From positions 1-64,000 of the forward strand of contig JACJZB010000006.1 in NCBI GenBank assembly GCA_020635815.1: 64,000 nt of DNA, read 5' to 3'. A program made the translations under genes and the position numbers. A model generated the notes under the pieces. The model worked only from the letters and a program-made list of their open reading frames with translations, did no database searches and had not been told where the DNA came from. Positions 15,365 through 24,048 of this stretch are shown here, one piece after another. Numbering within the stretch: position 1 is the stretch's first letter; every line of letters starts with the position of its first letter. Source of the DNA: Flavobacteriales bacterium. Its GTDB lineage: Bacteria; Bacteroidota; Bacteroidia; Flavobacteriales_E; Vicingaceae.

Positions 15365-16219
15365 ATGGATGATATGGGATGGTTTAAAAGGATAAAACAA
15401 GGTATTGTTACTCCAACAAAAGAAAAAAAGGAAACTCCAGAAGGTTTATGGTATAAATGTCCAAAATGTAATCATGTTGTTGCAACTGAAGACCATATTA
15501 TAAATTTAAATGTTTGCGATGGATGTGGTTATCACGACAGAATGAGTTCTAAAGAGTATTTTGAGTTATTATTTGATAACAATAAATATAAAGAGCTAGA
15601 TAAAGACATGACTTCTGGTGACCCTTTAACATTTGAAGATACAAAAAAATATACAAACAGAGTTGCTGCCACACAAAAGAAGACAGGTTTAAAAGATGCT
15701 TTAAGAAGTGGGGTTGGAAAAATAGACGGACAAGACTTAGTCATCGCCTGTATGGATTTTGCTTTTATTGGAGGATCTATGGGATCTGTAGTTGGTGAGA
15801 AAATTGCACGAGCAATTGATTACTCTATTAAAAATAAAATTCCTTTTTTAATGATTTCAAAATCGGGTGGAGCAAGAATGATGGAAGCTGCATTTTCATT
15901 AATGCAAATGGCAAAAACATCAGCAAAACTTGGATTATTAGCAAAAGCAAAAGTTCCTTACATCTCATTATTAACAGACCCAACAACAGGAGGAGTTACA
16001 GCATCCTATGCTATGCTTGGCGATTTAAACATTGCAGAGCCTGGTGCTTTAATTGGTTTTGCAGGGCCAAGAGTTGTAAAGGAAACTATTGGAAAAGATT
16101 TGCCTGAAGGATTTCAAACTTCTGAATTTGTATTAGAACATGGATTTTTAGACTATATAGTAAGTAGAAGTGAATTAAAACAAAAGATTTCTCAATCTAT
16201 AAAAATGTTTAACAACTAA
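15365..16219 (+). CDS. accD: Acetyl-CoA carboxylase carboxyltransferase subunit beta
   Basis: 284 residues. Together with AccA it transfers the carboxyl group from biotin on AccB to acetyl-CoA, giving malonyl-CoA for fatty acid synthesis. The N-terminal four-cysteine zinc finger is present (C32, C35, C51, C54), followed by the crotonase-like carboxyltransferase domain: FAFIGGSMGSVVGEKIARA, SKSGGARMMEA and PTTGGVTASYAMLGD. The ATG at 15374 (MGWFKR) is the more usual AccD start; the upstream ATG at 15365 adds three residues. Confidence 0.96.
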   Translation: MDDMGWFKRIKQGIVTPTKEKKETPEGLWYKCPKCNHVVATEDHIINLNVCDGCGYHDRMSSKEYFELLFDNNKYKELDKDMTSGDPLTFEDTKKYTNRVAATQKKTGLKDALRSGVGKIDGQDLVIACMDFAFIGGSMGSVVGEKIARAIDYSIKNKIPFLMISKSGGARMMEAAFSLMQMAKTSAKLGLLAKAKVPYISLLTDPTTGGVTASYAMLGDLNIAEPGALIGFAGPRVVKETIGKDLPEGFQTSEFVLEHGFLDYIVSRSELKQKISQSIKMFNN

Positions 16220-16257
16220 AATTTCAGAGTAAAACAATAAAGTAATAAATAAATGGC

Positions 16258-16265
16258 TACATTTG
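16258..16265 (+). promoter_or_regulatory. -7 box for rpsO
   Basis: TACATTTG matches TAnnTTTG, 46 bp upstream of the rpsO start. The leader between them is short and AT-rich. Confidence 0.45.
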
Positions 16266-16311
16266 CAGCCGCAATTAAGCATACATAAAAAACATTAAAC
16301 AAAATTTTGGC

Positions 16312-16581
16312 ATGTATTTATCAGCAGAAAAAAAACAAGAAATTTTTAAAAAATATGGCGGAGACGCTAAAAACACAGGTTCTACAGAAGGTAAAATAGC
16401 TTTATTCTCATTTAGAATTAATCATTTAACAGAACACTTAAAAGCCAATCGTAAAGATTTTGGAACTCAAAAAGCGTTGCTTGACTTAGTAGGGAAAAGA
16501 AGAAAATTACTGGATTATTATAAAAAGAAAGATATCGTTAAATATCGTGAATTGATTAAAGACTTAGGTATCAGAAAATAA
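16312..16581 (+). CDS. rpsO: 30S ribosomal protein S15
   Basis: 89 residues, the standard S15 length. It binds the central domain of 16S rRNA early in 30S assembly and forms an intersubunit bridge. Conserved segments: TGSTEGKIALFSFRINHLTEHL, then RRKLLDYYKKKD and YRELIKDLGIRK. The rpsO-pnp gene order is conserved across many bacteria; here a terminator-like hairpin and about 150 bp separate the two. Confidence 0.97.
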   Translation: MYLSAEKKQEIFKKYGGDAKNTGSTEGKIALFSFRINHLTEHLKANRKDFGTQKALLDLVGKRRKLLDYYKKKDIVKYRELIKDLGIRK

Positions 16582-16613
16582 TTGAAAACACGATACAATT
16601 AACATTAAAATTT

Positions 16614-16650
16614 AAAGGGGGGCTAGCAAGTGATTGCACTCCCCTTTTTT
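16614..16650 (+). terminator. Terminator between rpsO and pnp
   Basis: A G-rich left arm (AAAGGGG) pairs with CCCCTTT across a loop of about 20 bases, followed by a T run. It probably ends most rpsO transcripts, with some read-through into pnp possible. Confidence 0.65.
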
Positions 16651-16674
16651 AATTAAAAGTATATAAACAACAAA

Positions 16675-16715
16675 GAGGAAATGGTTTCCTCAATATAAAT
16701 CGCACAACGTTGTGC
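16675..16715 (+). promoter_or_regulatory. Two hairpins in the pnp leader
   Basis: GAGGAAA-TGG-TTTCCTC (16675-16691) and the perfect palindrome GCACAACGTTGTGC (16702-16715) lie directly upstream of the pnp start at 16731. In enterobacteria pnp is autoregulated through a cleaved leader hairpin; a similar role here is inference. Confidence 0.45.
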
Positions 16716-16730
16716 AAACAAATATAAATT

Positions 16731-18869
16731 ATGTCAAAAATTGGAATTACAAAATCCTATGAATTAGGTGATGGAAGGACCATCTCAATTGAAACTGGAA
16801 GATTAGCTAAACAAGCTCATGGTTCAGTAGTTGTAAGAATGGGTAATACTATGTTATTAGCAACAGTAGTGTCTGATAAAGATGCTGGTGAAGACATGGA
16901 CTTTTTACCATTAACCGTTGATTACAAAGAAAAATTTGCTGCTGCAGGAAAAATTCCTGGAGGATTCTTAAAAAGAGAAGCTAGACCAAATGATAATGAA
17001 ATATTAATTTGTAGGTTAATCGATAGAGCATTAAGACCGCTTTTTCCAGATGATTACCACGCAAATACGCAAGTAGCGGTACAATTAATTTCTTTTGACG
17101 AAGAAGTTTTACCAGATGCTTTAGCTTGCTTAGCTGCTTCAGCATGTATTGCCGTTTCTGATATTCCATTTAATGGACCAACATCAGAAGTAAGAGTTGG
17201 AAAAGTTGATGAAAACTGGATTATTAACCCTACTCCATCTCAAATGAAAGAATCATCAATTGATTTAATAGTTGCTGCAACTATGGATAATATTATGATG
17301 GTTGAAGGTGAAATGCTAGAAATTTCGGAAGCAGAAATGCTAGAAGGAATTAAGGTAGCTCACACAGAAATTAAGAAACAATGTCAATTACAATTAGACT
17401 TAGCTGCAAAAGTAGAGAAATCTAAAGTAAAAAGAGAATACAATCATGAAAGAAGTAACGAAGATTTACAAGCTAAATTAAAAGCTGCTTGCTACGATAA
17501 ATGTTATGCTATTGCTGCAGAATCTATTGCTGACAAAGCAATTAGAGGTCAAAAATTCGGGGCTGTTAAAGATGAGTTTGTTGCTACACTTTCTGAAGAA
17601 GAACAAGCAGATAAATTCCTAATCGGTCAATACTTTAAAGCTGTACAAAAAGCAGCCGTTAGAGACGTAATGTTAAAAGAAAGAGTTCGATTAGATGGTA
17701 GAAAAATGGATGAAATCCGACCTATTTGGAGTGAAGTTGATTACTTACCAGGTGCTCATGGTTCTTCAATATTTACTAGAGGAGAAACTCAATCGTTAAC
17801 AACCGTTACTTTAGGTAATAAAATGGATGAAAAATTAGTTGATGAGGTTACAACTGGTGGAACAGAAAAATTTATGTTACACTATAACTTTCCATCATTT
17901 TCTACTGGAGAAGCTAGACCAAACAGAGGTACAAGTAGAAGAGAGATCGGGCATGGTAACCTAGCTTTAAGAGCATTAAAACCGATGATTCCATTTGATG
18001 AAACTAATCCTTATACTGTAAGAGTTGTTTCTGAGATTTTAGAATCGAATGGTTCCTCATCAATGGCAACAGTATGTGCTGGTACTTTAGCATTAATGGA
18101 TGCAGGTGTTAAAATTAAAAAACCTGTTTCGGGTATTGCTATGGGATTAATTACTGAGCCAGGTAATCAAAATTTTGCTGTATTATCAGATATTTTAGGT
18201 GATGAAGATCATTTAGGAGATATGGATTTTAAAGTTACTGGTACTGCTGATGGAATTACCGCTTGTCAGATGGACATTAAGGTAGACGGTTTATCTTATG
18301 ATATTATGGAACAAGCTTTAGCTCAAGCTAAAGATGGCAGACTTCACATCTTAAATGAGATGGCTAAAACTATTGCTAAACCAAATGATGATTACAAACC
18401 TCATACACCAAGAATACACCAAATGTCAATTCCTAAAGAAATGATTGGTGCTGTAATTGGGCCTGGAGGAAAAATAATTCAAGATATTCAAGCTACAACT
18501 GGAGCAACAATTACAATTGAAGAAGTTGATAATAAAGGTGTTGTTTCAATCATGACAAATGATGGTAACGCAATGAGTGCTGCTTTAGCTAGAATTAAAG
18601 CAATTACTGCTGTACCAGAAGTTGGAGAAGTTTACAAAGGGAAAGTTAAGTCTATCACTAACTTTGGTGCTTTTGTAGAAATTATTCCTGGAAAAGATGG
18701 ATTACTTCATATTTCTGAAATTAATTGGGAAAGAGTAGAAAAAGTTGAAGATGTACTTAAAGAAGGAGAAATAATAGACGTGAAATTGATTGAAGTAGAT
18801 GCCAAAACTGGCAAATTGAAACTATCAAGAAAGGTTCTTTTAGATAAACCTCAAAAAGAGAATGCATAA
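16731..18869 (+). CDS. pnp: Polyribonucleotide nucleotidyltransferase (PNPase)
   Basis: 712 residues. It is a phosphorolytic 3'-5' exoribonuclease acting in mRNA decay as a homotrimer. Two RNase PH-like domains are visible (first with GRLAKQAHGSVVVRMGNTMLLATVV; second with RGETQSLTTVTLG and HGNLALRALKPMIP), joined by the all-helical linker, then a KH domain (about 560-615, VIGPGGKIIQDIQATTGA) and an S1 domain (about 622-695, GKVKSITNFGAFVEIIPG). All catalytic segments look intact. It follows rpsO as in many bacteria. Confidence 0.97.
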   Translation: MSKIGITKSYELGDGRTISIETGRLAKQAHGSVVVRMGNTMLLATVVSDKDAGEDMDFLPLTVDYKEKFAAAGKIPGGFLKREARPNDNEILICRLIDRALRPLFPDDYHANTQVAVQLISFDEEVLPDALACLAASACIAVSDIPFNGPTSEVRVGKVDENWIINPTPSQMKESSIDLIVAATMDNIMMVEGEMLEISEAEMLEGIKVAHTEIKKQCQLQLDLAAKVEKSKVKREYNHERSNEDLQAKLKAACYDKCYAIAAESIADKAIRGQKFGAVKDEFVATLSEEEQADKFLIGQYFKAVQKAAVRDVMLKERVRLDGRKMDEIRPIWSEVDYLPGAHGSSIFTRGETQSLTTVTLGNKMDEKLVDEVTTGGTEKFMLHYNFPSFSTGEARPNRGTSRREIGHGNLALRALKPMIPFDETNPYTVRVVSEILESNGSSSMATVCAGTLALMDAGVKIKKPVSGIAMGLITEPGNQNFAVLSDILGDEDHLGDMDFKVTGTADGITACQMDIKVDGLSYDIMEQALAQAKDGRLHILNEMAKTIAKPNDDYKPHTPRIHQMSIPKEMIGAVIGPGGKIIQDIQATTGATITIEEVDNKGVVSIMTNDGNAMSAALARIKAITAVPEVGEVYKGKVKSITNFGAFVEIIPGKDGLLHISEINWERVEKVEDVLKEGEIIDVKLIEVDAKTGKLKLSRKVLLDKPQKENA

Positions 18870-18891
18870 TAAACAATTTTTTTTTTGTATT

Positions 18892-18926
18892 AAAAGCCTA
18901 GCAAACGCTAGGCTTTTTCTTTTTTA
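18892..18926 (+). terminator. Terminator after pnp
   Basis: Perfect 11-bp stem AAAAGCCTAGC / GCTAGGCTTTT with an AAAC loop, followed by a T-rich run. It sits about 22 bp after the pnp stop. Confidence 0.9.
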
Positions 18927-19004
18927 TAAAAATAAAATAAAACTTTTGTAACAATTTTATAGACGAATCGTAAAAAGTCTTAGATAAATACCTAAATTTA
19001 TTCT

Positions 19005-19874
19005 ATGAGACAACTAAAAATTACGAAACAAGTAACAAACAGAGAAACTATTTCTCTTGATAAGTATCTACACGACATTTCAAAAGTAGGTTTAGTAACA
19101 GCAGAAGAAGAAGCCGAACTAGCACAGAAAATTAGAGAAGGAGATAAATTAGCATTAGAAAAATTAACTAAAGCTAATTTAAGGTTTGTTGTCTCCGTAG
19201 CCAAGCAATATCAAAACCAAGGTTTAACCCTTTCTGATTTGATTAATGAAGGTAATATTGGCTTAATTAAAGCCGCACAACGATTTGATGAAACAAGAGG
19301 ATTTAAGTTTATTTCTTATGCCGTATGGTGGATTAGACAATCTATAATGCAAGCAATAGCAGAACAAGCTAGAATAGTAAGATTACCTTTAAATAAAATA
19401 GGTAACATTACAAAAGTAAATCGAACATTTTCACAACTCGAACAGTTATACGAAAGAGAACCCTCTTCTGATGAAGTAGCTGATCTTTTACAAATTACCA
19501 CCAAAGAGGTAAATGAATCTTTAAAAATAGCTGGAAAACATATGTCTATGGACGCTCCTCTATCCAAAGATGAAGAAAGTAACAGTATGATTGACGTAAT
19601 GGAAGATGATGAAGTAACATTAAATCCTGACAATGAGTTAATGAATGAATCTTTAAGAAATGAGATTGAACGCTCTCTTTCTACCTTATCTTTTAGAGAA
19701 GCAGAGGTTTTAAGATTATATTATGGTATAAATTGTAAAGCACCTTTAACACTTGAAGAAATTGGAGAAACATTTGAATTAACTAGAGAAAGAGTTCGTC
19801 AAATAAAAGAAAAAGCATTAAGAAGATTAAAGCACACTTCGAGATGTAAATTACTAAAACCCTATTTAGGTTAA
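19005..19874 (+). CDS. rpoD: Primary RNA polymerase sigma factor (RpoD/SigA family)
   Basis: 289 residues, the short Bacteroidota primary sigma factor without region 1.1 or the non-conserved insert. Region 1.2 is at the start (SLDKYLHDISKVGLVTAEEE), region 2 follows (LRFVVSVAKQYQNQGL, LIKAAQRFDETRGFKF, YAVWWIRQSIMQAIAEQAR), region 3 (HMSMDAPLSKDEES) and region 4.2 (TLEEIGETFELTRERVRQIK). It directs core polymerase to housekeeping promoters of the TTTG/TAnnTTTG kind that recur in this window. It is single-gene, with terminators on both sides. Confidence 0.96.
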   Translation: MRQLKITKQVTNRETISLDKYLHDISKVGLVTAEEEAELAQKIREGDKLALEKLTKANLRFVVSVAKQYQNQGLTLSDLINEGNIGLIKAAQRFDETRGFKFISYAVWWIRQSIMQAIAEQARIVRLPLNKIGNITKVNRTFSQLEQLYEREPSSDEVADLLQITTKEVNESLKIAGKHMSMDAPLSKDEESNSMIDVMEDDEVTLNPDNELMNESLRNEIERSLSTLSFREAEVLRLYYGINCKAPLTLEEIGETFELTRERVRQIKEKALRRLKHTSRCKLLKPYLG

Positions 19875-19894
19875 TAAATTACAATTTTGTTTAC

Positions 19895-19927
19895 AAAAAG
19901 CGGATGTTTTAACATTCGCTTTTTTTG
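19895..19927 (+). terminator. Terminator after rpoD
   Basis: AAAAAGCGGATGTT pairs with AACATTCGCTTTTT (one G-T wobble) around a two-base loop, followed by T residues. The T run overlaps the -33 element of the rpe promoter. Confidence 0.88.
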
Positions 19928-19953
19928 TTTACTCAACTCTTTTGGTAACTTTG
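19924..19953 (+). promoter_or_regulatory. Promoter for rpe
   Basis: -33 TTTG (19924-19927), 18-bp spacer, -7 TAACTTTG (19946-19953): a close match to the Bacteroidota consensus. The -7 box ends 18 bp before the ATG at 19972, which supports that start over the TTG at 19942. Confidence 0.75.
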
Positions 19954-19971
19954 TCAAACTTAAAATATGAT

Positions 19972-20622
19972 ATGTCACATTTAATAGCCCCTTCTATTCT
20001 ATCTTCTGATTTTGCTAACCTTCAATCAGAAAGTGAAATGTTAAACAAAAGTGAAGCCGATTGGTTTCATATTGACGTTATGGATGGTGTTTTTGTTCCG
20101 AATTTAACTTTTGGGATGCCTGTTATTAAAGCTATAAAAAAACATTCAACAAAAACATTTGATGTTCATCTAATGATAGTTGAACCAGAAAAGTTTATAA
20201 AAGACTTTAAGGCTGCAGGAGCTGATATTTTAACAGTTCACTATGAAGCTTGTACTCACCTGCATAGAACTATTCAAGCAATCAAAGCAGAAGGAATGAA
20301 AGCTGGCGTAGCCTTAAACCCACACACTAACGTAAATGTATTAGAAGATATAATTGCTGATATTGATTTAGTTCTAATAATGAGTGTTAACCCTGGATTT
20401 GGAGGTCAATCATTTATTGAAAACACTTACAATAAAGTTAAAGCATTAAAAAAGATGATAATTAACTCTGGCTCTAAAGCTCTTATTGAAATAGATGGCG
20501 GAGTTACAACAAAAAATGCAAAACAACTAATTGATGCTGGTGCTGATGTTTTGGTTGCTGGCAGCTTTGTTTTCAATTCAGATAGTCCAATAAACACAAT
20601 TAAAGATTTAAAAAATATTTAA
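19972..20622 (+). CDS. rpe: Ribulose-phosphate 3-epimerase
   Basis: 216 residues from the ATG at 19972; an in-frame TTG at 19942 lies inside the promoter and is rejected. A TIM-barrel enzyme interconverting ribulose-5-phosphate and xylulose-5-phosphate in the pentose phosphate pathway. Signatures: IAPSILSSDFANLQSE at the start, HIDVMDGVFVPNLTFG (metal-binding His and catalytic Asp), MSVNPGFGGQSFIE and EIDGGVTTKNA. Followed within 4 bp by a lipoprotein hydrolase gene, so an operon is likely. Confidence 0.96.
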   Translation: MSHLIAPSILSSDFANLQSESEMLNKSEADWFHIDVMDGVFVPNLTFGMPVIKAIKKHSTKTFDVHLMIVEPEKFIKDFKAAGADILTVHYEACTHLHRTIQAIKAEGMKAGVALNPHTNVNVLEDIIADIDLVLIMSVNPGFGGQSFIENTYNKVKALKKMIINSGSKALIEIDGGVTTKNAKQLIDAGADVLVAGSFVFNSDSPINTIKDLKNI

Positions 20623-20625
20623 CCC

Positions 20626-21615
20626 ATGAGAATTACAAACTTATCTATTATTACAATTGTAGTTGTTTTATTAACACTTATAGGATGTGGAAATAGTAAC
20701 AACCAAGACAATAAGACTGTAGCTGAAAATGACAGCTTAACAAAAGAAATTACAATTGAAGAAGAAACTGTTGATATAAATGGTATAAAACACTATATAA
20801 AAAAAATAGGGAGTGGAGAGCCTATTATAGTTCTTCACGATGGACCAGGTATGTTTCACGATTATTTAGTTCCTCATTTTGAGAAGTTGGCAAATGATTA
20901 TCAAATAATTTTTTATGACCAACGTGGCTGTGGAAAAACTGAATTCCCACAAGACACAAGCACAATTACTACTGCAAATTTTGTAGAAGATCTTGAAGGC
21001 ATCCGTAACCATTTAAAAATTGAAAAATTAATTCTAGCTGGACATTCTTGGGGAGCTGCTTTGGCTATTAGTTATGGAAAAAAATACCCTGAGCACTTAA
21101 ATAAATTGATATTAATCTCTCCTGCACCAGCAACTTCTGAATATTTTGATCAAACGTTTAAAAACATGCAACACAAAAGAACAGATGAAGACACTAAAGA
21201 ATTAGTAAAACTAATGAGTTCTAAAGAATTTGAACAAAGAGAGCCATCAGCTTTTCTTAAGGCAATTTCTATTGGAGATAAAGTAAACCTTGCAAAACAA
21301 GAAACCATAGATGAACTATATAAACCCATGACTTTTACTCCTGCTAATGCAAATAATCTTTTATTGGTTAACAGTATTATGGAAAAAAACTTTTTTGATT
21401 ATGATATTACAAAAGGTATTGATGTGATTGATTGCCCTACGTTAATAATTGTTGGAGATATGGATAATGTTCCCTTTGCATCAAACCAAATACTTCAAGA
21501 AAGTCTAAATGCAAGAATAGAGGTTTTAAAACCAGCTTGTCATTACCCATTTTTTGAAACTCCAAAAGAGTTTAACAGAGCTGTAAAAAGTTTTATTAGT
21601 CCAGAATACGAATAA
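20626..21615 (+). CDS. Alpha/beta hydrolase lipoprotein, proline iminopeptidase-like
   Basis: 329 residues. Lipoprotein signal with lipidated C21 (VVLLTLIGC). The alpha/beta hydrolase domain has HDGPG at 71-75 (oxyanion region), DQRGCGKTEFP, the nucleophile elbow GHSWG with S141, an acid candidate in GDMD (D278/D280) and H306 in CHYPFF. The pattern resembles proline iminopeptidases (peptidase family S33), which release N-terminal proline, but related hydrolases share it. Lipidation places it in the envelope, unlike the usual cytosolic enzyme. Its stop overlaps the next start as TAATG. Confidence 0.82.
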   Translation: MRITNLSIITIVVVLLTLIGCGNSNNQDNKTVAENDSLTKEITIEEETVDINGIKHYIKKIGSGEPIIVLHDGPGMFHDYLVPHFEKLANDYQIIFYDQRGCGKTEFPQDTSTITTANFVEDLEGIRNHLKIEKLILAGHSWGAALAISYGKKYPEHLNKLILISPAPATSEYFDQTFKNMQHKRTDEDTKELVKLMSSKEFEQREPSAFLKAISIGDKVNLAKQETIDELYKPMTFTPANANNLLLVNSIMEKNFFDYDITKGIDVIDCPTLIIVGDMDNVPFASNQILQESLNARIEVLKPACHYPFFETPKEFNRAVKSFISPEYE

Positions 21616-21827
21616 TGGAAATAATTGAGTTTGAATTAACACAAGATTATATAGAATTAATTAAACTATTAAAACTATTAAACCTCTGTGAATCTGGTAG
21701 TGAAGCGAAATTAATTGTGGATGAAGGCTTAGTTAAATTTAACAATGCAGTTGAATTTCAAAGAAGAAAGAAATTAAGAAAGAATGACATTGTGCTTTTT
21801 CAAGATACTGAAATAAGAATAATTTAA
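21615..21827 (+). CDS. S4-domain RNA-binding protein (YbcJ-like)
   Basis: 70 residues, essentially a single S4 fold: LTQDYIELIKLLKLLNLCESGSEA then LIVDEGLVKFNNAVEFQRRKKLRKND. Small stand-alone S4 proteins such as YbcJ bind structured RNA; the partner is unknown. Translationally coupled to the upstream hydrolase (TAATG overlap). Confidence 0.85.
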   Translation: MEIIEFELTQDYIELIKLLKLLNLCESGSEAKLIVDEGLVKFNNAVEFQRRKKLRKNDIVLFQDTEIRII

Positions 21828-21840
21828 AAAAATTCATTTT

Positions 21841-22347
21841 ATGCCAACACAAAAAACATTAATCTTAAACAACCTTGAAATTTCTCAAAAAATTGATAGA
21901 ATCTCTTATCAAATCTTAGAAGACAATCATCAAGAAGAAGAAATTATTATAGTTGGTATTTCTAGTAATGGTTATTTGTTTGCTGATAGATTGACAAAGA
22001 AATTAAAAAAGATTTCTGATGTTAAAATTACCTTAATTAAATTAACCCTTAACAAAGAAAACCCATTAAGCCAAGAGATTACAATTGATAAGCCTACTGA
22101 TATTTTATCGAATCAAGTAATTATATTAGTTGATGATGTATTAAACTCTGGTAAAACTTTAATTTACGGTGTTAAATACTTACTTGATTATCCAATAAAA
22201 AGAATGTCAACAGTAGTTCTAGTTGACAGAAATAATAAGCGTTATCCGATAGGCACACATTATACTGGGTTAGCACTTTCTACAACGCTAAAAAACAATA
22301 TTTCAGTAGAATTTACTAAGGGAGAAATGAGTGCTTATTTGAGTTAA
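21841..22347 (+). CDS. Phosphoribosyltransferase family protein (PyrR-like)
   Basis: 168 residues with the PRPP-binding loop VILVDDVLNSGKTL at about 97-110 and the N-terminal substrate part VGISSNGYLFADRLTKKL. The length and VDRNNKRYPI near residue 129 resemble the bifunctional PyrR (uracil phosphoribosyltransferase and pyr-operon attenuator). Whether it has a regulatory role here is not shown; no pyr genes are near. Last gene of the rpe-hydrolase-S4-PRT run, ended by a bidirectional terminator. Confidence 0.85.
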   Translation: MPTQKTLILNNLEISQKIDRISYQILEDNHQEEEIIIVGISSNGYLFADRLTKKLKKISDVKITLIKLTLNKENPLSQEITIDKPTDILSNQVIILVDDVLNSGKTLIYGVKYLLDYPIKRMSTVVLVDRNNKRYPIGTHYTGLALSTTLKNNISVEFTKGEMSAYLS

Positions 22348-22460
22348 AATACAATTTCCTTTTCTCTATTTACAACAAGAAAGGTATCTTTTTAGAATCT
22401 CAAAAATCTTAACAATAACGTCATACATTACTTGCATCTAAGAAAAATTTATTTGATATA

Positions 22461-22497
22461 AAAAAAACCGTAAAGGAAATCCTCTACGGTTTTTTTA
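22461..22497. terminator. Bidirectional terminator between the PRT gene and rocD
   Basis: AAAAAACCGTA pairs with TACGGTTTTTT around a loop of about 13 bases, with A and T runs on either side, so it can stop both converging transcripts. Confidence 0.88.
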
Positions 22498-22534
22498 TTC
22501 TTAAAGTTGTCTGCTCTTTTTTAAAGAAAAAACA

Positions 22535-23797
22535 TTACTTTTTAAACTCTAAAATTGTTTTTTTAATGATAGCCACACAATCCAACAATTGTTCTTTGTT
22601 CATTACCAGCGGCGGTGCAAAACGAATAATGTTACCATGCGTTGGTTTAGCTAACAAGCCGTTATCTCTTAACTTCATACAAATATCCCAAGCTGTAGAA
22701 CTATCTTCGGTATCGTTAATTACGATAGCATTTAACAACCCTTTACCTCTTACTAATTTTACCAATGGCGATTCTTCAACTAACTTGTTAATTTCAGCTC
22801 TAAATAATTCACCTAATTCTTGTGCGTTTTCTGCTAGCTTTTCATCTCTTACCACTTCTAAAGCGGCAATAGCAACCTTAGCTGCAATAGGATTACCACC
22901 AAAAGTAGAACCATGCTCTCCTGGCTTAATAACTTCCATTATTGCATTATCAGCTAATACTGCTGATACTGGATAAACACCTCCAGAAATTGCTTTTCCT
23001 AAAATTAATACATCTGGTTTCACGTTTTCGTGATCTACAGCTAATAATTTACCTGTACGTGCAATTCCTGTTTGAACTTCATCTGCAATAAACAATATTC
23101 CTGCAGCTTTACATAATTCTTTTGCTTCTTCTAAATAACCTTCATCTGGCACAAATACACCTGCTTCTCCTTGAATAGGTTCAGTCAAAAATCCAGCAAC
23201 GTTATCGTCTTTTAATGCTTCTTCAAGAGCATTAATATCATTGTAAGGTATTTTTATAAAACCAGGTGTATAAGGGCCAAAGTTTTTACGAGCATCAGGG
23301 TCGTTACTAAACGAAATAATTGTAGTTGTTCTTCCGTGGAAGTTATTCTCACAAACAATAATTTTTGCTTCGTTTTCTTCTATTCCTTTTTTCTCGTAAG
23401 CCCATTTTCTAGTTAATTTCAAAGCAGTTTCAACCGCTTCAGCACCAGAGTTCATTGGCAATACTTTATCGAATCCGAAAAATTCAGTTACAAATTTTTC
23501 ATACTCTCCTAATACATTATTATAAAAAGCACGAGAGGTTAAACATAAAGTATTTGCTTGATCAGTTAACGCTTTTACAATTTTTGGATGGCAATGACCT
23601 TGATTAACAGCTGAATAAGCAGATAAAAAATCGTAATACTTCTTTCCTTCTACATCCCAAACATAAACACCTTCACCTCTTTCTAACACTACTGGTAGTG
23701 GGTGATAATTATGTGCTCCATGCTTATCTTCTAAAGCAATTAATTGTTGAGATTTTGTTTGTTCGTTCATAGTTGTTGTTCCCATAATTTTTTTCAA
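22535..23797 (-). CDS. rocD: Ornithine--oxo-acid transaminase
   Basis: 420 residues, class III PLP aminotransferase that converts ornithine and 2-oxoglutarate to glutamate semialdehyde and glutamate. Signatures: SAYSAVNQGHCHP (59-71), NSGAEAVETALK (116-127), FHGRTTTIISFSND (153-166), ADEVQTGIARTG with D239, and the PLP lysine K268 in LGKAISGGVYPVSA. This subfamily pattern matches ornithine aminotransferase rather than acetylornithine aminotransferase. ATGs at 23797, 23785 and 23770 are all possible; the conserved part begins after QQLIALEDKHGAHNYHPLP. Confidence 0.94.
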   Translation of the reverse strand: MKKIMGTTTMNEQTKSQQLIALEDKHGAHNYHPLPVVLERGEGVYVWDVEGKKYYDFLSAYSAVNQGHCHPKIVKALTDQANTLCLTSRAFYNNVLGEYEKFVTEFFGFDKVLPMNSGAEAVETALKLTRKWAYEKKGIEENEAKIIVCENNFHGRTTTIISFSNDPDARKNFGPYTPGFIKIPYNDINALEEALKDDNVAGFLTEPIQGEAGVFVPDEGYLEEAKELCKAAGILFIADEVQTGIARTGKLLAVDHENVKPDVLILGKAISGGVYPVSAVLADNAIMEVIKPGEHGSTFGGNPIAAKVAIAALEVVRDEKLAENAQELGELFRAEINKLVEESPLVKLVRGKGLLNAIVINDTEDSSTAWDICMKLRDNGLLAKPTHGNIIRFAPPLVMNKEQLLDCVAIIKKTILEFKK

Positions 23798-24048
23798 TTT
23801 TAATTAAATAAATAGTTTAAATTGAAGCTCCTCACGGAGAGCACCCATCCTTTCCTCATTTCAACAGTCAGAACAACCGTTTAAGGGAGAGAAATCATCC
23901 GAAAAACAAATTTATCTAATTTAAGTCGAATAATAGTAAAATCAGAATCTAATTTTATAAGAAGATAAAACAAAAGTTAGTATAAAAATTACATTTCGTC
24001 TTAATTAGTGATTTCTATTTAGTTAATTTCGCTCTTTAATATTGAAAT

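Noticed and set aside
19942..19971. Upstream TTG start for rpe
   Set aside because: The codon lies inside the -33/-7 promoter, and the family begins at the ATG at 19972.
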